Origin: Lepidodermella squamata | Lineage: Eukaryota > Gastrotricha | Length of the DNA: 64,000 nucleotides | Assembly: GCA_047495785.1 (NCBI GenBank) | Contig: JBLDXI010000085.1 | Coordinates: 62,001-126,000 of the forward strand | Reading direction: 5' to 3' | Shown here: positions 46,173 through 59,200 of the stretch, piece by piece | Position numbering within the stretch: position 1 is the first letter of the stretch | How the letters are laid out: every line of letters begins with the position of its first letter | Notes under the pieces: generated by a model | The model's database searches: none | What the model was told of the DNA's origin: nothing | Seen by the model: the letters and a program-made list of their open reading frames with translations, nothing else | Made by a program: the position numbers and the translations under genes

Positions 46173-49100
46173 ATGAAACCAGACTCCAGTCTGCTTTTGA
46201 TTGTTTCAATTTTTCTCACGGCCACGTTTGCCTTAGAGCAGTGTACTTGGAATGCAACGAAAAGTTCAAATAACTTCTATCTGAAGTCTGGCAGTAGAGG
46301 CTTGTCCTACCTTTCGTCGAAATCGAACTTCCAACCAAGCACCAATTTGGTAGTGCCATACGGCACAACCGTCAGTCTCTCGTGCGAGTTTGGTACACAA
46401 GGAGTATCCAAATTCGATATATCCGGTCGATGCTTGGAAAACGGATGGTGGAGCAATGACGTTGCTTGTTCGGGTGAGGCATTTTCACGCTATTTTCAAC
46501 GATTATATTTTCTACCGCCATTGCAGCTGATACATTCATGCAGCAAGGCAGCGATTGCAGCTGGGACAAAACTTTCAACTTCTTCGGGTACAGAACAAGC
46601 ACAAATTCCGAAAAAACATGGTCGTCACTATCTAGCCGTGTCACGAATACCGAAGAGCATACTGTAGTCCGCGTTCACATCTGCTCGTACGGTTCCTATC
46701 GTCAAACCACATGTTTGAACGGCAAGTTTCTCCCGGATCCTAAAGGATTTGCCTGTTCAAAAACGGACCTATTCAGTCAGTCGAAATTAGTTGCCTTTTG
46801 GCCACTAGGCTCGGACACACGCTTGTTAGCCCTCACCCCGAATACGCCTAGTTTCCAAGCATTTGGGAACGCGGCATTCGTAGCTCCGAATGTTAAACCG
46901 CCCGAGTCTGGTTACCATGTTCGCAGAGATAACAGCAGCTTTTTATCCGCAACTGGAGTTACAGGAGTCGGTGGACGTGTTTGGTCGTTTTGCCTCTATT
47001 TCAAATCTGCAGACGGGCCATTGATCACCATTCAGACGCCGGACGGTAAGCCGGTTGAAGTCATCGCTAGCGGCACGAAATATATCGTGCAGAAAGGGCC
47101 TACCACTTTGTCCATCACTTCGACTAAATCCAAACCTGATATGTGGCAGTTTATACTGGTGGTTATCAAGGATAACGCGTTGACTATCATGCTGTTGAAT
47201 GATTACGCCTCGCTCATTAAGGGATATTCAACTAAAGCGTATTCGGGCTTATCGGCGAAGAGCAATATCAGCATCCACCTCGGAAAAATGGGGTATAAGT
47301 TCAGCTTTTATTCTCTTTGTTTAAAGATTATTTTCTTTTCTAATTTTTCGTTCGTCCATCACTGAAGTTATTGTTGTTATTGCCATGGTTTCTAGGTCAA
47401 CAAACACAAGTAGCGCTATTGTCTCGTGTTTAATGATGTTCAACTCGGATCTGTCAGATCTGAATTCCGCCGAAATACTGCGGAAACACTGCAGGAACGG
47501 TGATATATTTAGCACCCGTTCAAATATTGACAATAACATTTTTTCTAGCTACATCATATCCAAATAGTGAAACTTCCGGTTGCCAGAGCTGCGATTGGAC
47601 GTACGATACCCATAGATCGCTTCATCTTGCAAATACTCGTTAGTGAAATGCCACAAAAAACTCCGCATCGTCAATATTTACCAATCTAGGCAGTCAACTT
47701 CGAAGAGGTGGTGCGATTCTAACTGAAAACGGCCTAACGACTCGACTCGCTTCACTAAACCAGCAAGGCGCCGTTTGGTTGTCAGAGGTAATGTCAAACT
47801 AGCATAATTACAATCCTTATTTACTTTAAATTAATTCGCAGCCAATCGATTCCCAGATGAAAAACTGGCTGGTCGAATTTCACGTTTCAAGTGATCGCAA
47901 TTTAGGCAAATTGGAGTTTTACATCGTTCCCCGCGGTAGTCCACTGAATCTTGACAAATTTGACGCTGTGAATAGCCCGATTTGCGTCGATTACACCAAA
48001 TTTCGAGGCTTTTTGTTCCATTATGTTCCGCCATCCACGTTTCACTGGTACGTAAGCTCGAATCCTATAGACATTACTAAGACGTCCCCAAAAGAGAGCA
48101 AAGCAAATGCCTCATTCTCTCCTGTCATGTTCGCTATCGAAAAGGAGGGGTCAGATTTCAGGGTATTCTCGCGGAGTGACGGGACAGCCATGAAACTCAT
48201 GGAAACCAGTTTCCCGGCTTTTTCGCAATTCTCCGAGCTACTGTACATCGGGGCAGCTGCTGATGTGGGCTATGTTACCAAGACGTTTACAACGCTACCC
48301 TACTTGTATCAGATCAAGTTTTACACCGATGGGATAGTTACTACAACCACTTCTCAAACAACAGCTTCGTCTTACCCTGCGAATTTCTCATCGACTGTTG
48401 AAAGCGATTTGATTACAGAAAGTATTACAGATGCTGGAGAAACTGATCTTGGTTCGGGCGATTCGACTACATCGTTTTCAACCGGAATCGAGGGAATAAT
48501 TGTAACATCAATAAACAGCTCTAGTAGTGGAACCACATCGCCATCGACTCGGAAGGAATCTCCTACTACGAAAGCTAAGGTCCCGGCGATAGATCCCGGC
48601 TACCCTTACGATTTGGGGTTGTCTCTCAAGGTCTACGGCGATAACATTACGATTCCTGATAGAAATCTTACGATATTTTCAGAGCCGTGGGATCCTCGGC
48701 TTGATCAACAGGACTCGAATGTTTTCAAAGCTCTGGCAAACTATATGCTTCCAGTTCTTGAGGATCTAGTAAACCAATCGGCTGCGGAACTTGGAGGCAT
48801 CGTTCAAAGCGTGAGAATAACACGTTTCAGAAAAGGCAGCGTCATTTCGGACTACATCGTCGCATTGAGGAGTTTGACGCAATTAACGGAGGAAGAGATT
48901 GCCGAAAAGGTGAACATCGCAACGAAAAAGCTGAAGGAAAAGACGGTTGTGTTGTTGAATGGTCTCAGCTCTTCTCGCCTAGGCGAATCTACTCTGGTGA
49001 ATGCCACTGGACCGCTGCTAACAACTGCGAAATCGTCTACTAGCAGCATGCCAAAAGCGAATGCACCAAAAGCGAATGATCCAAGTTCACCGAATGAGGT

Positions 49101-49173
49101 GGCATCGGGGAGAAACCCGGCTAGCTCTGGCTTAGGTTGCACTATCCTGCTCTTAATTTCAATCGCTATCTAA
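46173..49173 (+). CDS. Sushi/LamG/SEA mucin-like protein, probably GPI-anchored
   Basis: Six exons, 46173-46473, 46527-47292, 47396-47499, 47549-47638, 47690-47787, 47842-49173, phases consistent, 896 aa. Order: signal peptide (1-22); two Cys-rich sushi-like segments (~24-180); a LamG/concanavalin-like domain (~190-392) ending in SAIVSCLMMFNS, like the C-termini of the neighbouring minus-strand LamG genes; a second LamG-like domain (~430-615); a Ser/Thr-rich stretch (~622-705); an SEA-like domain (~706-825, FRKGSVISDYIVALRS); and a small-residue/hydrophobic tail (SSGLGCTILLLISIAI) typical of a GPI signal. It is probably a cell-surface mucin-like adhesion protein. It lies between two LamG genes of opposite strand, and its LamG part may share their origin. 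Confidence 0.72.
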
Positions 49174-49842
49174 CGTCTCAAGCCTGAACTTAACAATGAA
49201 TACTTCTTGAGTTTCTGCGACCTACTTCGCGAATTGTAAATTGATCTAAATATTTTTTCCTTGTCGCCTTCGTCTTACCTATTCTTCACTATCAGAAGTT
49301 TTATTTCTTCGAGATCCCAAGGATCGTTTTTGCTATGGAACCGGATCTATTTCAGTTCCAGGTATGATTGAGCTATGCAAATAATTTTCTGCGAGAAGGC
49401 CAAGGGCCCGGAGTTGAGAAGCCCTCATCTAAACAATTCGAAAATGAAGCTGATTTTTCGATTTATCTTAAAATAAACTCTCATGGAAATAGGACTATTG
49501 GCAGCACGCTCGACGATTTAGGAAAAAAGTTTATTCGAAGTTGGTAATCACGGCTAAACGAGAAAACGGTTTCTCTTTCAGACATCCAGCTAACGCTAGA
49601 AGAGAGCCTAGTGATAATTCTGAATGCGTTTTTTTATTCAAAATTAAATTCTGAACGACAAAATTGCATACGTATCTACAATTCGCATGGAATAAGAATA
49701 ACACAACGCGACGTTTAAATCTGTACGTGCATAGAGTCACTTTTTCTCCAAGATTAAACTCGTATAATAATAATATTGTTCATTCATCTCATTAGTCACT
49801 TTTTGTTTCTTTTCGTTGGACCTTGAACCTGCTTGGACGAAA
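49174..49842. other. Convergent intergenic gap
   Basis: Lies between the stops of the LamG/SEA gene (+) and the four-Cys/LamG gene (-). AATAAA at 49472 may serve the plus-strand gene. No gene or repeat with clear ends is seen. Confidence 0.45.
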
Positions 49843-52800
49843 TCAAAAGCCTGTTTAACAAAAATCATCTCATTTGTTGATGAAATTATTCGGATCGAGA
49901 CTTACCAGAATATGCAGCACAGTTGAACTGGAGAATCAACTGCAAGTGCTCATAAGCTGGACCATTAAACACATTAAAACACGCGATAGAGCCATTCAAG
50001 TTATCAGAAGCGACGCTAAATACAATAAGTATAGATATTCATAGTAAAACCTCGGTACGGTATTCCCTGCTCTATCATTTTTTACCTGCCAAGTCGGAAT
50101 GATGACGTAGATGTAGAAAGGGTAAAGGGAACCGATTTGTAGACGAAATTGCCATCGCAACTGATTCCCAATCGGGGGCCAGAAACCGAGAGCGTGTAGA
50201 AATGCGGCAAATCTTCTCTTTCGAGGCATGTTGTTGAAAGCGAGGGGCCATCTGGACTGTTCGAGAAAGTGAACGTTGTCGCGTTGTTCATGAAGAGGTT
50301 CATTCCGGTGGTTGTAAGCGCCTCATCTGAAAACTCGAGCAGCGGAGCCGGGAAGCTGAGAGGCTTCGCGTAAAAGCTCATCATGAATAGCCGGGAGGAA
50401 CTGAAGTTCAACTTGCTAGCCGTCATTCGAATCTGGTTCCCGCCGTTTAGATTAAGGCCTTTATTAGCGACCCCGAACACGCTTTCCCCGAGTACGAATG
50501 GCGACTGGCTTGCGACTGAGGCCGGGGGAGCGATCAAGTCATCGAAGCTTGTTGCAAGAGGGAAATACACGAATTGTCCGTCAAATACGTTTCCGATATT
50601 GTCTGGAACAAGTGGCTGCCCGGTGTGAAACTGGTAACACTTCCTCCTTAGCGAGCGGAATCGCTGAGGTGGGATGGCAACTTTGTGAACGGAGAAGCAA
50701 GCGAATTCAGAGGTTAACAACTCGGAGCTTTTGCCGAGCTTGAGAGACGTGATCTGTGCTGTCGGGGCTGCTTTGTCCAGGCCGTCAGATAGACTGCTAG
50801 TGATATCGTTGCAGAAAACGTACTGCGTACGAGTCGATGCTTCGTAGGTCACGCCGATGTGGTGCCAAAGCAAGTGGGAGAAACAATTAACGCTTGTTTG
50901 AGTACCTAAAGGCATGAGTAATGAAATCGGTGTCACGGTTACACGAACAGCTTAAACTTGCCATCAACCCTGGCGACTGTGACCGTATTAGCAGCATTGT
51001 TGTACGTCAGAGTAAGTTGGACGTTATCACTCGAGTCGTGCATCTCAACTACAGGAATTTCATCAGCGAAACCATATACCACTTTGATGAAAGTCGCAAT
51101 AGTGTAATCTGTTGATAAGGTGCCGACAGCTGATGTGGGGATCTTGAGATAATTCGAAGTCTTTTTAAGCTGTATCGCCTTTCCAAAGACGCCAAATGGC
51201 GAATAATCCCAATCATTCGTCCCAATAACTTGGGCCGAAATTGGATTTAGCCCGATATCGTTAAGATTGCCATCGAATGGCCAGTATCCAGCTTCGAGCG
51301 GCAGGCCTTGAACAGCATCTATTAATTTCAACGAAATAAATGTGATTAGGCCAATTAATTAAAGTCCAAACGAAAACACTACAGCAAAATAAGCGATATG
51401 ACTCATCATTCGGATTGACGATAGACGCAATACTTGAAGATAAAAATATTGAAACTAACTTGCTTCGCACAGTAAAGAAGTGGCGAGGAGTTTGACCAAC
51501 TAGAAAATGATAAAACGGGCAATATTTCATTCCTGGCAATGAAGCGACTCACCTGCCAAGGTGAAGCGCATGGTTCATCTTTAGCAACGCATTTGTAATT
51601 CAAATCGTTTTGATCGAAGCAAAGTTTTCTCTAGAAAAATTGAAATAAAAAATGTCATCGAGAGATATCATTCTTATAATGACAAACCTGCTGGATCGCC
51701 AATAGACATTCAGCGTAATTGTCAGCGAACACTGCTTTCGACGAATAATTGCCTGACTAATTAAAAACACGTATTTAAGCAGATAAGGAAGTAACTTTTC
51801 AATTAAACCAACCGGAGTCGTTCCGTTGGGGCAGCTGCCGTAGCATGCCGTGAAATAGGTGTTGCTCGGAAGGCAATCTACAGCACCCTATCAAAATTTA
51901 AAAGCGAGAATTGATCTCTTTATAGCCTTCATGGAATCCAACGCATTGCAATATAAAGTTATAGAAATTGAATGAATAACAAATATCTCTCGGTGCGATA
52001 AAGAGCGAGAAAATTGTTTAGGTGGGGAGCTAGAGAAACGCAAGGGGCTAGGCCCAGAGCCTAGGAAGTGACATACTTTAGATATTTGATAATTATATAT
52101 TTGAACCACAATCTTGAAAACGACCCTGATTCTTTTAAAGAAACTAAAATTTCCGGACTCTGAAGGCCTCCGGAGACCCCCTGGTGATGAGGCGTTCTAG
52201 TAATAGTAATGAGTAAGGCCCTAGCAGTGCGCGAGGTACGGGGGTAATGAGGGGCATCTTACCCCCAGTTCACAAGGCCAAAGTGGGAAATTCCTCAAAT
52301 AAACAGGGGTTCATAAACTTTGGTCATAAATTTGAGTCCGAAAATAGCCCCTAGTTCGAGCATCCTACTTCGCGCATTGGGCGAACCCGGAGTGGTGAAG
52401 TGCTGCTACCCGACCGCGTCCGGGCCGAAAGCGGGCTCGGGCCCCAAAAAAAGTATATATTATTCTGTAATAAAGGCTAATATAACGGTAAAGCCTAACC
52501 CCTGATAGGCAGGAAGCTTCAGATGCGAATTCTGCATTGTCACCCAACTGCAATGGTATACAATAAATCAGCATTCGGAAATCGGAAATACGAAGAAGGA
52601 CAAACTGCAATCGAGGAATTTTGACAGGAAGAGTAGCAACCCACGAAATTGTTGGCGGCGTCAATGCACCGCAAGAACTTGGTCGTTTCTATATAATTTT
52701 AAAATATTAACAAACGAAATGATTGAAAACTCCATATGAGCCTACCTTCAGGCGTTGAGCACTTCTCAAACGAATCAAAACCGCCAGAGGCTTGTGTCTG

Positions 52801-55205
52801 AATAGGTAAAAGATGCAACATAATATTTGCCATTTACCGCAACCAGTTCTTACCGTATTGATTGGGCAGTTGGTCGTTTCAGGGACACAAATTACCGGCG
52901 AATTTGTCGAGTCTACGCATTTCTTATGCAATCCCTGTCGCAGAACATTTGACATGGTGACATTTTTTGTTTGTACAAGTTACCTGCGTGGCATTGATGC
53001 ATAGCTGAAGATTGCTGCTCAGCGAGGTTGAGGCAGAACCGATCATTCCAAGCTGTTCGCATTGATGGAATTTAATCATGAACGATTAGGCATAAATTTA
53101 ATGACAACTCACGTCGAATTTCCCGACGCCAGCTGGGCAATTCTCTGAGCAGCTACCTCCGTTTGTCACGTCGTAGCAAAGTTCAACAGACTGAATTACA
53201 ACGAAGTTGTAGACTTGTCCTGGTGCTGTCCTGAGGAATACTTACCCCGATTTCGCAGTTAGATTTCGTTGAGTAGACAGTCGAGCTTAAAGTCTAAAAT
53301 AAACAAATCAATACATTCAATGGCTTCAGTTCGAAAGTGGCGAAAGCTCACATCACTGCCATTACAACTCAACGGAGCCTTAACGCAGCCAGAAAACGAG
53401 GGCTTTGTCCAATCGAAGCACCGGCGATGAGGGTACATAACAGGCGATGCTAATATAGAAATAGTCATAATTACTGGAGCCTCTTTCATTTACTAAAAAA
53501 TGAACCTGTTTTGCAATCTGGCAGAGAGTTGAATGTAAAACCAGAAATACTGCCATTTGGGCAAGAGGCGCCGGCTGAAGCCAGTTTGCATTGAACGAAA
53601 GCATATGTCGTCGAGTCGACACAAAGCGTGTGAGGTTGCTTCAAATATATTAATGATACATTCAAAAAGAAAAAAATGCAGAGGAAACCCGTTTCACGTT
53701 TACAAACCTGAGCGATAAGACATTCAGCGTAGTTGCTGGCAAAATCCGACGCCGAGTTAAAATTCGATACCTGCAATAATTTTACGAACAAAATGTTTTT
53801 TTCAAATTATTTGCATAGCCTAGTATTTAAGCTTCGCCTCAATTTTATTGTTGTAAATTTTCTAAACCCGTTAATATTTAGATCAACTCACAGACGTGAA
53901 GCTTGGCGACGGACAATTATTTCGGCAAACAAGTTCAGTTGATGAAGAGCAAAGCGCTGCCGGCTGAGGACAAACGGAAACACTTGAAATTTTTTAATCG
54001 TAAAAACCAAAAACGAACCCCTTTCGTGCAATGAGCTTTGTCGATGTAGGAACCAGCGCTAAACGTCTGAAAAAGGACGGGCTTAGAGGTGAGGGAATTA
54101 ATGTCTTAACAATATCACGTTGGTCAAATTTGCTGGCTCGCAAGCCGTTGATTGGCAGCCAATGTATGACCGATTGCTCGTGGCGAAGCAGCGGTATTGA
54201 GTCTTGAAGTCGTCAGCAATTCGAACAACTAAAAAATAGGTACATGAAACACTCAATGTTTTGTTCACAATAGCTGCCATGAATACTCACTGGACAGCTC
54301 CGAATAGCATTGCTCAATTGTGGTCACAGTCCGAATAAAAGTCTGTTTGAAAGAAAGCGAACAAATAAAATGAATGACATTTCGGATAAAAAATTATAAA
54401 TTATTTAAGAAATCCCAAAATTATTCACTTTTTGGGAAAAATAATTAGGTAGAATGAGAATTTGATTCCGAATCAAAGCGACTAATTCCTAATTCCTAAT
54501 TCCTTATTCCTCTGACATAAAATACTTTTCAATTATTTTGATTTTAAAATATTTTGATAACTTTACACACGAAATCGGTCGGACAGCTGGCATTATAAGC
54601 AACGCACACACGTTGACCGCTTTTATCGCACAGGTTAGCCGGGCGAGTCTGTGCGGAGCAAAAAGTCGCACTTGAAATTGGTGAAAAAATTAACGAACTA
54701 GGAATTTCTTGATATCGAACCGGCATTCGTCGTATTTAGACGAGAAGAGCTCGCCGATGTACTCATTGGCCTAGGCAGAAAATATTTAGCACATTCTGGT
54801 AGATAATTTGAAACTCACAAGGACTTCATCCGAAGAGCAGCCAGCGTTTCTGGGAATGCATCGCATGCTCAGCTGCTTGTAGTTGTAACAGCTTCGAACC
54901 GACTGCAAAAAATAGGTGTGAATCTCAACAATAAGAGGTAGTATTTCATGAAATTACCCCAGAAGTACACGCTGTATATGTGGGTAGAGCATATCCAATC
55001 TGAAAAATCAATAAATGGCATTAAAAATCGAAAGATAATGACCGAATTTCCAATTCATTACCCAAACTTCGTCGAGGTATGAGCAATCGGTTTTACAGCC
55101 GGCGAATGAATCGTTTAGACGGGAGAAGCAGCGTTTGAATGTTCCTTGAGCTTCGCAAAAATTGATTATAGATAATACCAGACATAAACCAAGCAATTTC
55201 TTCAT
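49843..55205 (-). CDS. Secreted protein with twelve four-Cys modules and a two-part LamG-like region (27 exons)
   Basis: Exons on the minus strand: 55062-55205, 54958-54999, 54819-54902, 54699-54770, 54562-54648, 54291-54342, 54119-54228, 54019-54066, 53892-53963, 53708-53770, 53506-53638, 53352-53449, 53246-53293, 53113-53190, 52984-53052, 52854-52934, 52746-52797, 52606-52688, 52500-52547, 51813-51887, 51688-51756, 51553-51630, 51460-51499, 50962-51318, 50086-50905, 49906-50015, 49843-49850. Every phase fits, giving 1006 aa. A signal peptide (1-19) is followed by about twelve repeats (20-575) with pattern C-x(8-11)-C-x(3-7)-C, often CP, then ~25 residues and a fourth Cys; most repeats use two exons. 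Residues ~576-1000 are LamG/concanavalin-like (GNLNDIG, WHHIGVTYE, NLNGSIACF). The intron 50906-50961 uses a GC donor. The module is the same as in 12550-14572. I recognise no named family. Probably an extracellular ligand-binding protein. Confidence 0.75.
52229..52376 (+). mobile_element. MITE-like repeat, recurrent family, copy 4
   Basis: Runs from GCGCGAGGTACGGGG to CCTACTTCGCGCA, with CTTACCCCCAG and AAGGCCAAAG inside. It lies in the 612-bp intron 51888-52499. The matching intron in the pseudogene paralogue (43856-43970) is only 115 bp and lacks it. Confidence 0.7.
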
Positions 55206-56228
55206 GGCTAGCGTTTAAATTGGATTAAAAATTATTGAAAATCAAAATTGAAATGAATGGCGGTGAACAAAATTATTGACCGTGATTCCGCACGCGTGGC
55301 GCTTTGTTGACCAGCCTGGCTCCACTGATTTCATTTCAGCTTGAGTGACGCGTGCCATTGTTTTTGCGCAAAACGTCAAAAAGTGTAACGCCGAGAGGAG
55401 TTCAAGCCTTTTTATTAAATTGATAACAAAAGAAACAAGGTCAACTGGCCTGTCGAACGTTTGGATACGAAACGCGGTCATTTGTTGGCGATGTCATTTT
55501 ATTTTGCGAAGTGGCCACGGGTTTGAATCTATAAGACAAACATGATAAAAGTAGCGTTACCGCTTCACAAACCGTTTATTTTTATTTGGAAAAACGGCCG
55601 TTTGGAGAAATTCAGCGCTTTGATTCCAGCATTAACAGGAAATTGCAAGAAAAAAGTATCCTGAACTGATTACGAACCGTCATTTCTACGACGGAGGATT
55701 GGGAATCGAACCTTAATAGTCCTTCACAATTCACGCGACAGGCGGGGTCACTGGGCGAAGTACGGGGGGAATAGGGAGTATCGTACCCCCAGTCCGCAAG
55801 GCCAAACTCCAAAAGAACCAAAGAGGGGACCCTTAGGTCATAAAATTTGGGACCGAAACTTCCCCTTGTTCGAGGATCCTATTTCGCGCACGGGGCGGGA
55901 TTCAGCTTTGTAGTAGGTTTGGCTTCGTAGTTTAGAGGATAAAAAAGATGAGGTATGTGATTGGGATTGCGGCCAGCGGCCAATATGCCGCATGGAAAAT
56001 CCGAAATACGCGTCGAATAATTGGTGCCTTTGTTTATTTTGCTGAAGAAAATAATTGGCAATTTCAGATGGGAAAGCATGTCAAGTTCAACATTGCTCAA
56101 AAAACCAAGACATTTTTTAATCGTCATTTATTAGAACAGAGAGTAACAGTTAACAGTAGCTGAGCTCAATGCATGCAGAATTCCAAGTTCAGGCCTGTAA
56201 TGGCAGAGTTATCTTTATAACCAACATG
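55206..56228. other. Intergenic gap with a MITE copy
   Basis: Between the 5' end of the four-Cys/LamG gene (-) and the 3' end of the ankyrin mosaic gene (-). It contains the MITE copy at 55755-55889. Apart from that, no gene is visible. Confidence 0.45.
55755..55889 (+). mobile_element. MITE-like repeat, recurrent family, copy 5
   Basis: Ends GCGAAGTACGGGGGG and CCTATTTCGCGCA are near-inverted repeats. The interior has ATCGTACCCCCAG, GCAAGGCCAAA and GGGGACCCTTAGGTCAT, in the same order as copy 4. Confidence 0.75.
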
Positions 56229-59200
56229 CTAGCAAGATCGAGCTTTACAAACTCCACCACGTGATTTCAGCAGCTCAAAAACTTGGCCACGATTCATTTT
56301 GACCGCGTGGTCCAACGCTGTATTTCCTTTGTTGTCTGTTGCGTTGATATCCCCATCTCGCTCTACAAGCAGCCTCGCAATTTCGACGTAGCCGCGATTG
56401 GCCGCAGTTATCAACGGCGTGTTACCCTTACTCGTTCTCACATCCAATCTCGCTCCACGGTCGAGCAGAATCCTCACAACTGCCGGATGGTTGTTGTTAG
56501 CAGCTGACTGCAACGCTGTATGCCGGCCGGGTTCTGTCTTCCTGTTGATATCCGCCCCGTGAGAAAGTAACATTTCGACAATTTTAAGGTGGTTCGCTCC
56601 AGCCGCGGATATCAGCGGCGTTTCGCCATTATCTGACCCGCCGTTAGCCTCAGCTCCATTCTCGAGTAGCAGCTCGGCCATAAAAGTCAGGTTATTGGCG
56701 GCCGCGTAGTACAACGCCGTTTGGCCCTGGTTATTCTTGATGTTGATATCCGCTCCTCGATCGAGTAGGAGCTTCACAAGATCACGATGTTCGTTAGTCA
56801 CCGCGAGATGCAGGGCTGTGATGCCGTATTCGCTCTCTTTGCTGTTGACATCAGCTTGGCCGTCGAGCAGCAGTCGGGCGATTTCAACGCGTTCGTCCGG
56901 CTTGGATTCGCAGTTGGCGACGCGATGTAGCGGGGTGAAATTTCGAATGGTTAATGTGCAGGTGTCGTCTTTCATTGGTTCGCGCAAATTTGGATCAAAA
57001 TTGCGGCTTGTTGCTGCGTCGATTTCGCTGATTAGTTGCAGTACCTTGGCCAACTCGGCGTTGGAACAGGCCTGGCCGAGTTGCTTGTACAGCTCAAGCA
57101 AAGCGGCTCGAGTCTGGAAAAAGTGAAGTCGATTAAGCAGAGAATGAAGATCAAGATCGAAGATTGATCAAGACTGTAGTTCGTAATTTGGACGATGAAT
57201 TATCAAGAAATTGAACTATTTTTTTTTAAGTTTTCCCACTAGGGCAATCATCCATTTATTATCCATGATTTTACCAAATAAATTAAAAATTTACCGGAGA
57301 AAACCCTGAAAATCCCGATGGTTACCGATTCGGAAATTTTTGGTTTTTACCTGGTCGGATCGAATGTCTTTGGATTTTTTCTAATCCCATTCACAAGAGA
57401 AATGATTGCTTTCCAGCGAAAAGAACGAAATCTAGAAATATCAGTGAAGAAAGTACCGGGGAGAATGGCGGGTATCGTACCCCCCAGGCCACAGGTCACA
57501 AGCCTAAGGCCTAAGGTGAAATGAAAACCATATAGAAAAACTACAAGGGGGATCATTTGGGAATCCTACTTCTCTTACTATTAGCTGAGAGGAGGCAAAA
57601 AGCTTTATAATTGGATGTTTCGAAATTTCCATAATTTTCTATCCTTTCCTCTATCCGTCATCAATCAGCTTACCATATCACATTTTTGCCCATACCAGCC
57701 CTGGGCACACGTGCAAGTATTCGGCCCGGAGCAGGTTCCACCATTGAGACAATGATTGATGCAGGTCGCTGTGGAAAACAAAGGGTAGATTTCAATGGCT
57801 ATGATGAACAATCATTGGAACTCACGTTTGCTGCAAATCGCATCACCACTCCAGCCAGAGGCACAGCTGCACGTGTTCGGCGCCGAGCAAGTGCCTCCAT
57901 TACGGCAAGGCATGTTACAAATAGCTAGAAAATTAAACATAACAAAAATAAATCAGACTGATATTTCCGAAACGTGCGCGAAAAGTTTCAAAGTTCGAAA
58001 TGTTCCAGAATTTGAATAAGGATTGACGATTGAGAGAGAAAACATTTCGGACTATGAAATCAATTGGAAATTTTTGGAAATGGATAATGCTTTGAAACCA
58101 CCCCAACTTTATGTGGAAAGAGCTAACAAGGCCGTATGAGGCTATAACTTACGCGAGCTACAATCAGAGCCAGTCCATCCACCTGAGCAAGTGCAAACAT
58201 TTGGGCCAGAACAGTAGCCGCTGTTTAGGCACTGCTGCTTGCATATCACTGAGTTCAGGATTTCCTATTTCGTTAATTGTAATAAGAATTCAGTTCAACT
58301 CAATTCGCCTCGCCCGACCAGCTATAGTATATGGGACTCACCTCTTGAATACATAGACCTAGTTCTGGATTCCAATGAGTTGAACGATTGCAGACAGCTG
58401 CGAACGAGCCATTCGTGATTTGAAACCCTCGGTCGCACCTTATCATGACCATTGAACCAGGCGGCAACGCCTCATTAGCGCGCAATTTCCTGCCTGTTCC
58501 ATCGCTTATCGCCCCGTTCGAAATAGTTGGTAATTTGCAGTAGTCTAAAGCGGGGAGAAAATTGTTTCTGCATATAGTGAGAGCAATGATTTCCAGACCT
58601 TTTTGATCGATAGCAACACATCGCCCTGTTTCGGACCACAGGTTTTCGTCAACGCATGAGATAGCATTAGGTCCAACAAGTTGATAAGAAGGCTTGCAGT
58701 GAATCTTCAAACTGGTACCAACAGATACCGGATATTCAACAGCTTCGGAAAAGTTCGCGTCGGGCGGGAGGTTAGGCGGAAATAGACATACTATGATGAC
58801 AAAACATCAGCAAATGAGTTGAATGATTTTAGGGTCTTTTCATACTTTTCCCAACACATTCGCCCTGCGCCTGCCAAGTTCCATTAGCTAGGCAAGTTAT
58901 TGCAGGACTTCCTCTGAGGCTGTGACCCGCCATGCAATCGAAGAGAAGCGTACTTCCAACAGTCTCCTGACCCGTGGGTTCTGTTATTGCCCTAGCATTG
59001 TCGATTGAAGGAGGTGGAAATTCACAGACTGAAATGAAAGGTTAACGGGTATATGGTTGATGAAACTTGGTCAACTCTTACCCTTAGCACAGTGGCTGTT
59101 TGTGACCCAGGAATTCTTCACTTTGTCGTAGGTGATCTCACCAGTCCCAACAAGAGCGTAATCCCACTTGCAAACTACCTTGCCGGTGCATGTTTCTTCC

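Noticed and set aside
58545-58598. 54-base stretch between two sushi exons read as coding
   Set aside because: It is open in frame, but has GT and TTTAG ends and matching phase 1 on both sides, as for the other sushi exons; treated as a short intron, with retention possible.
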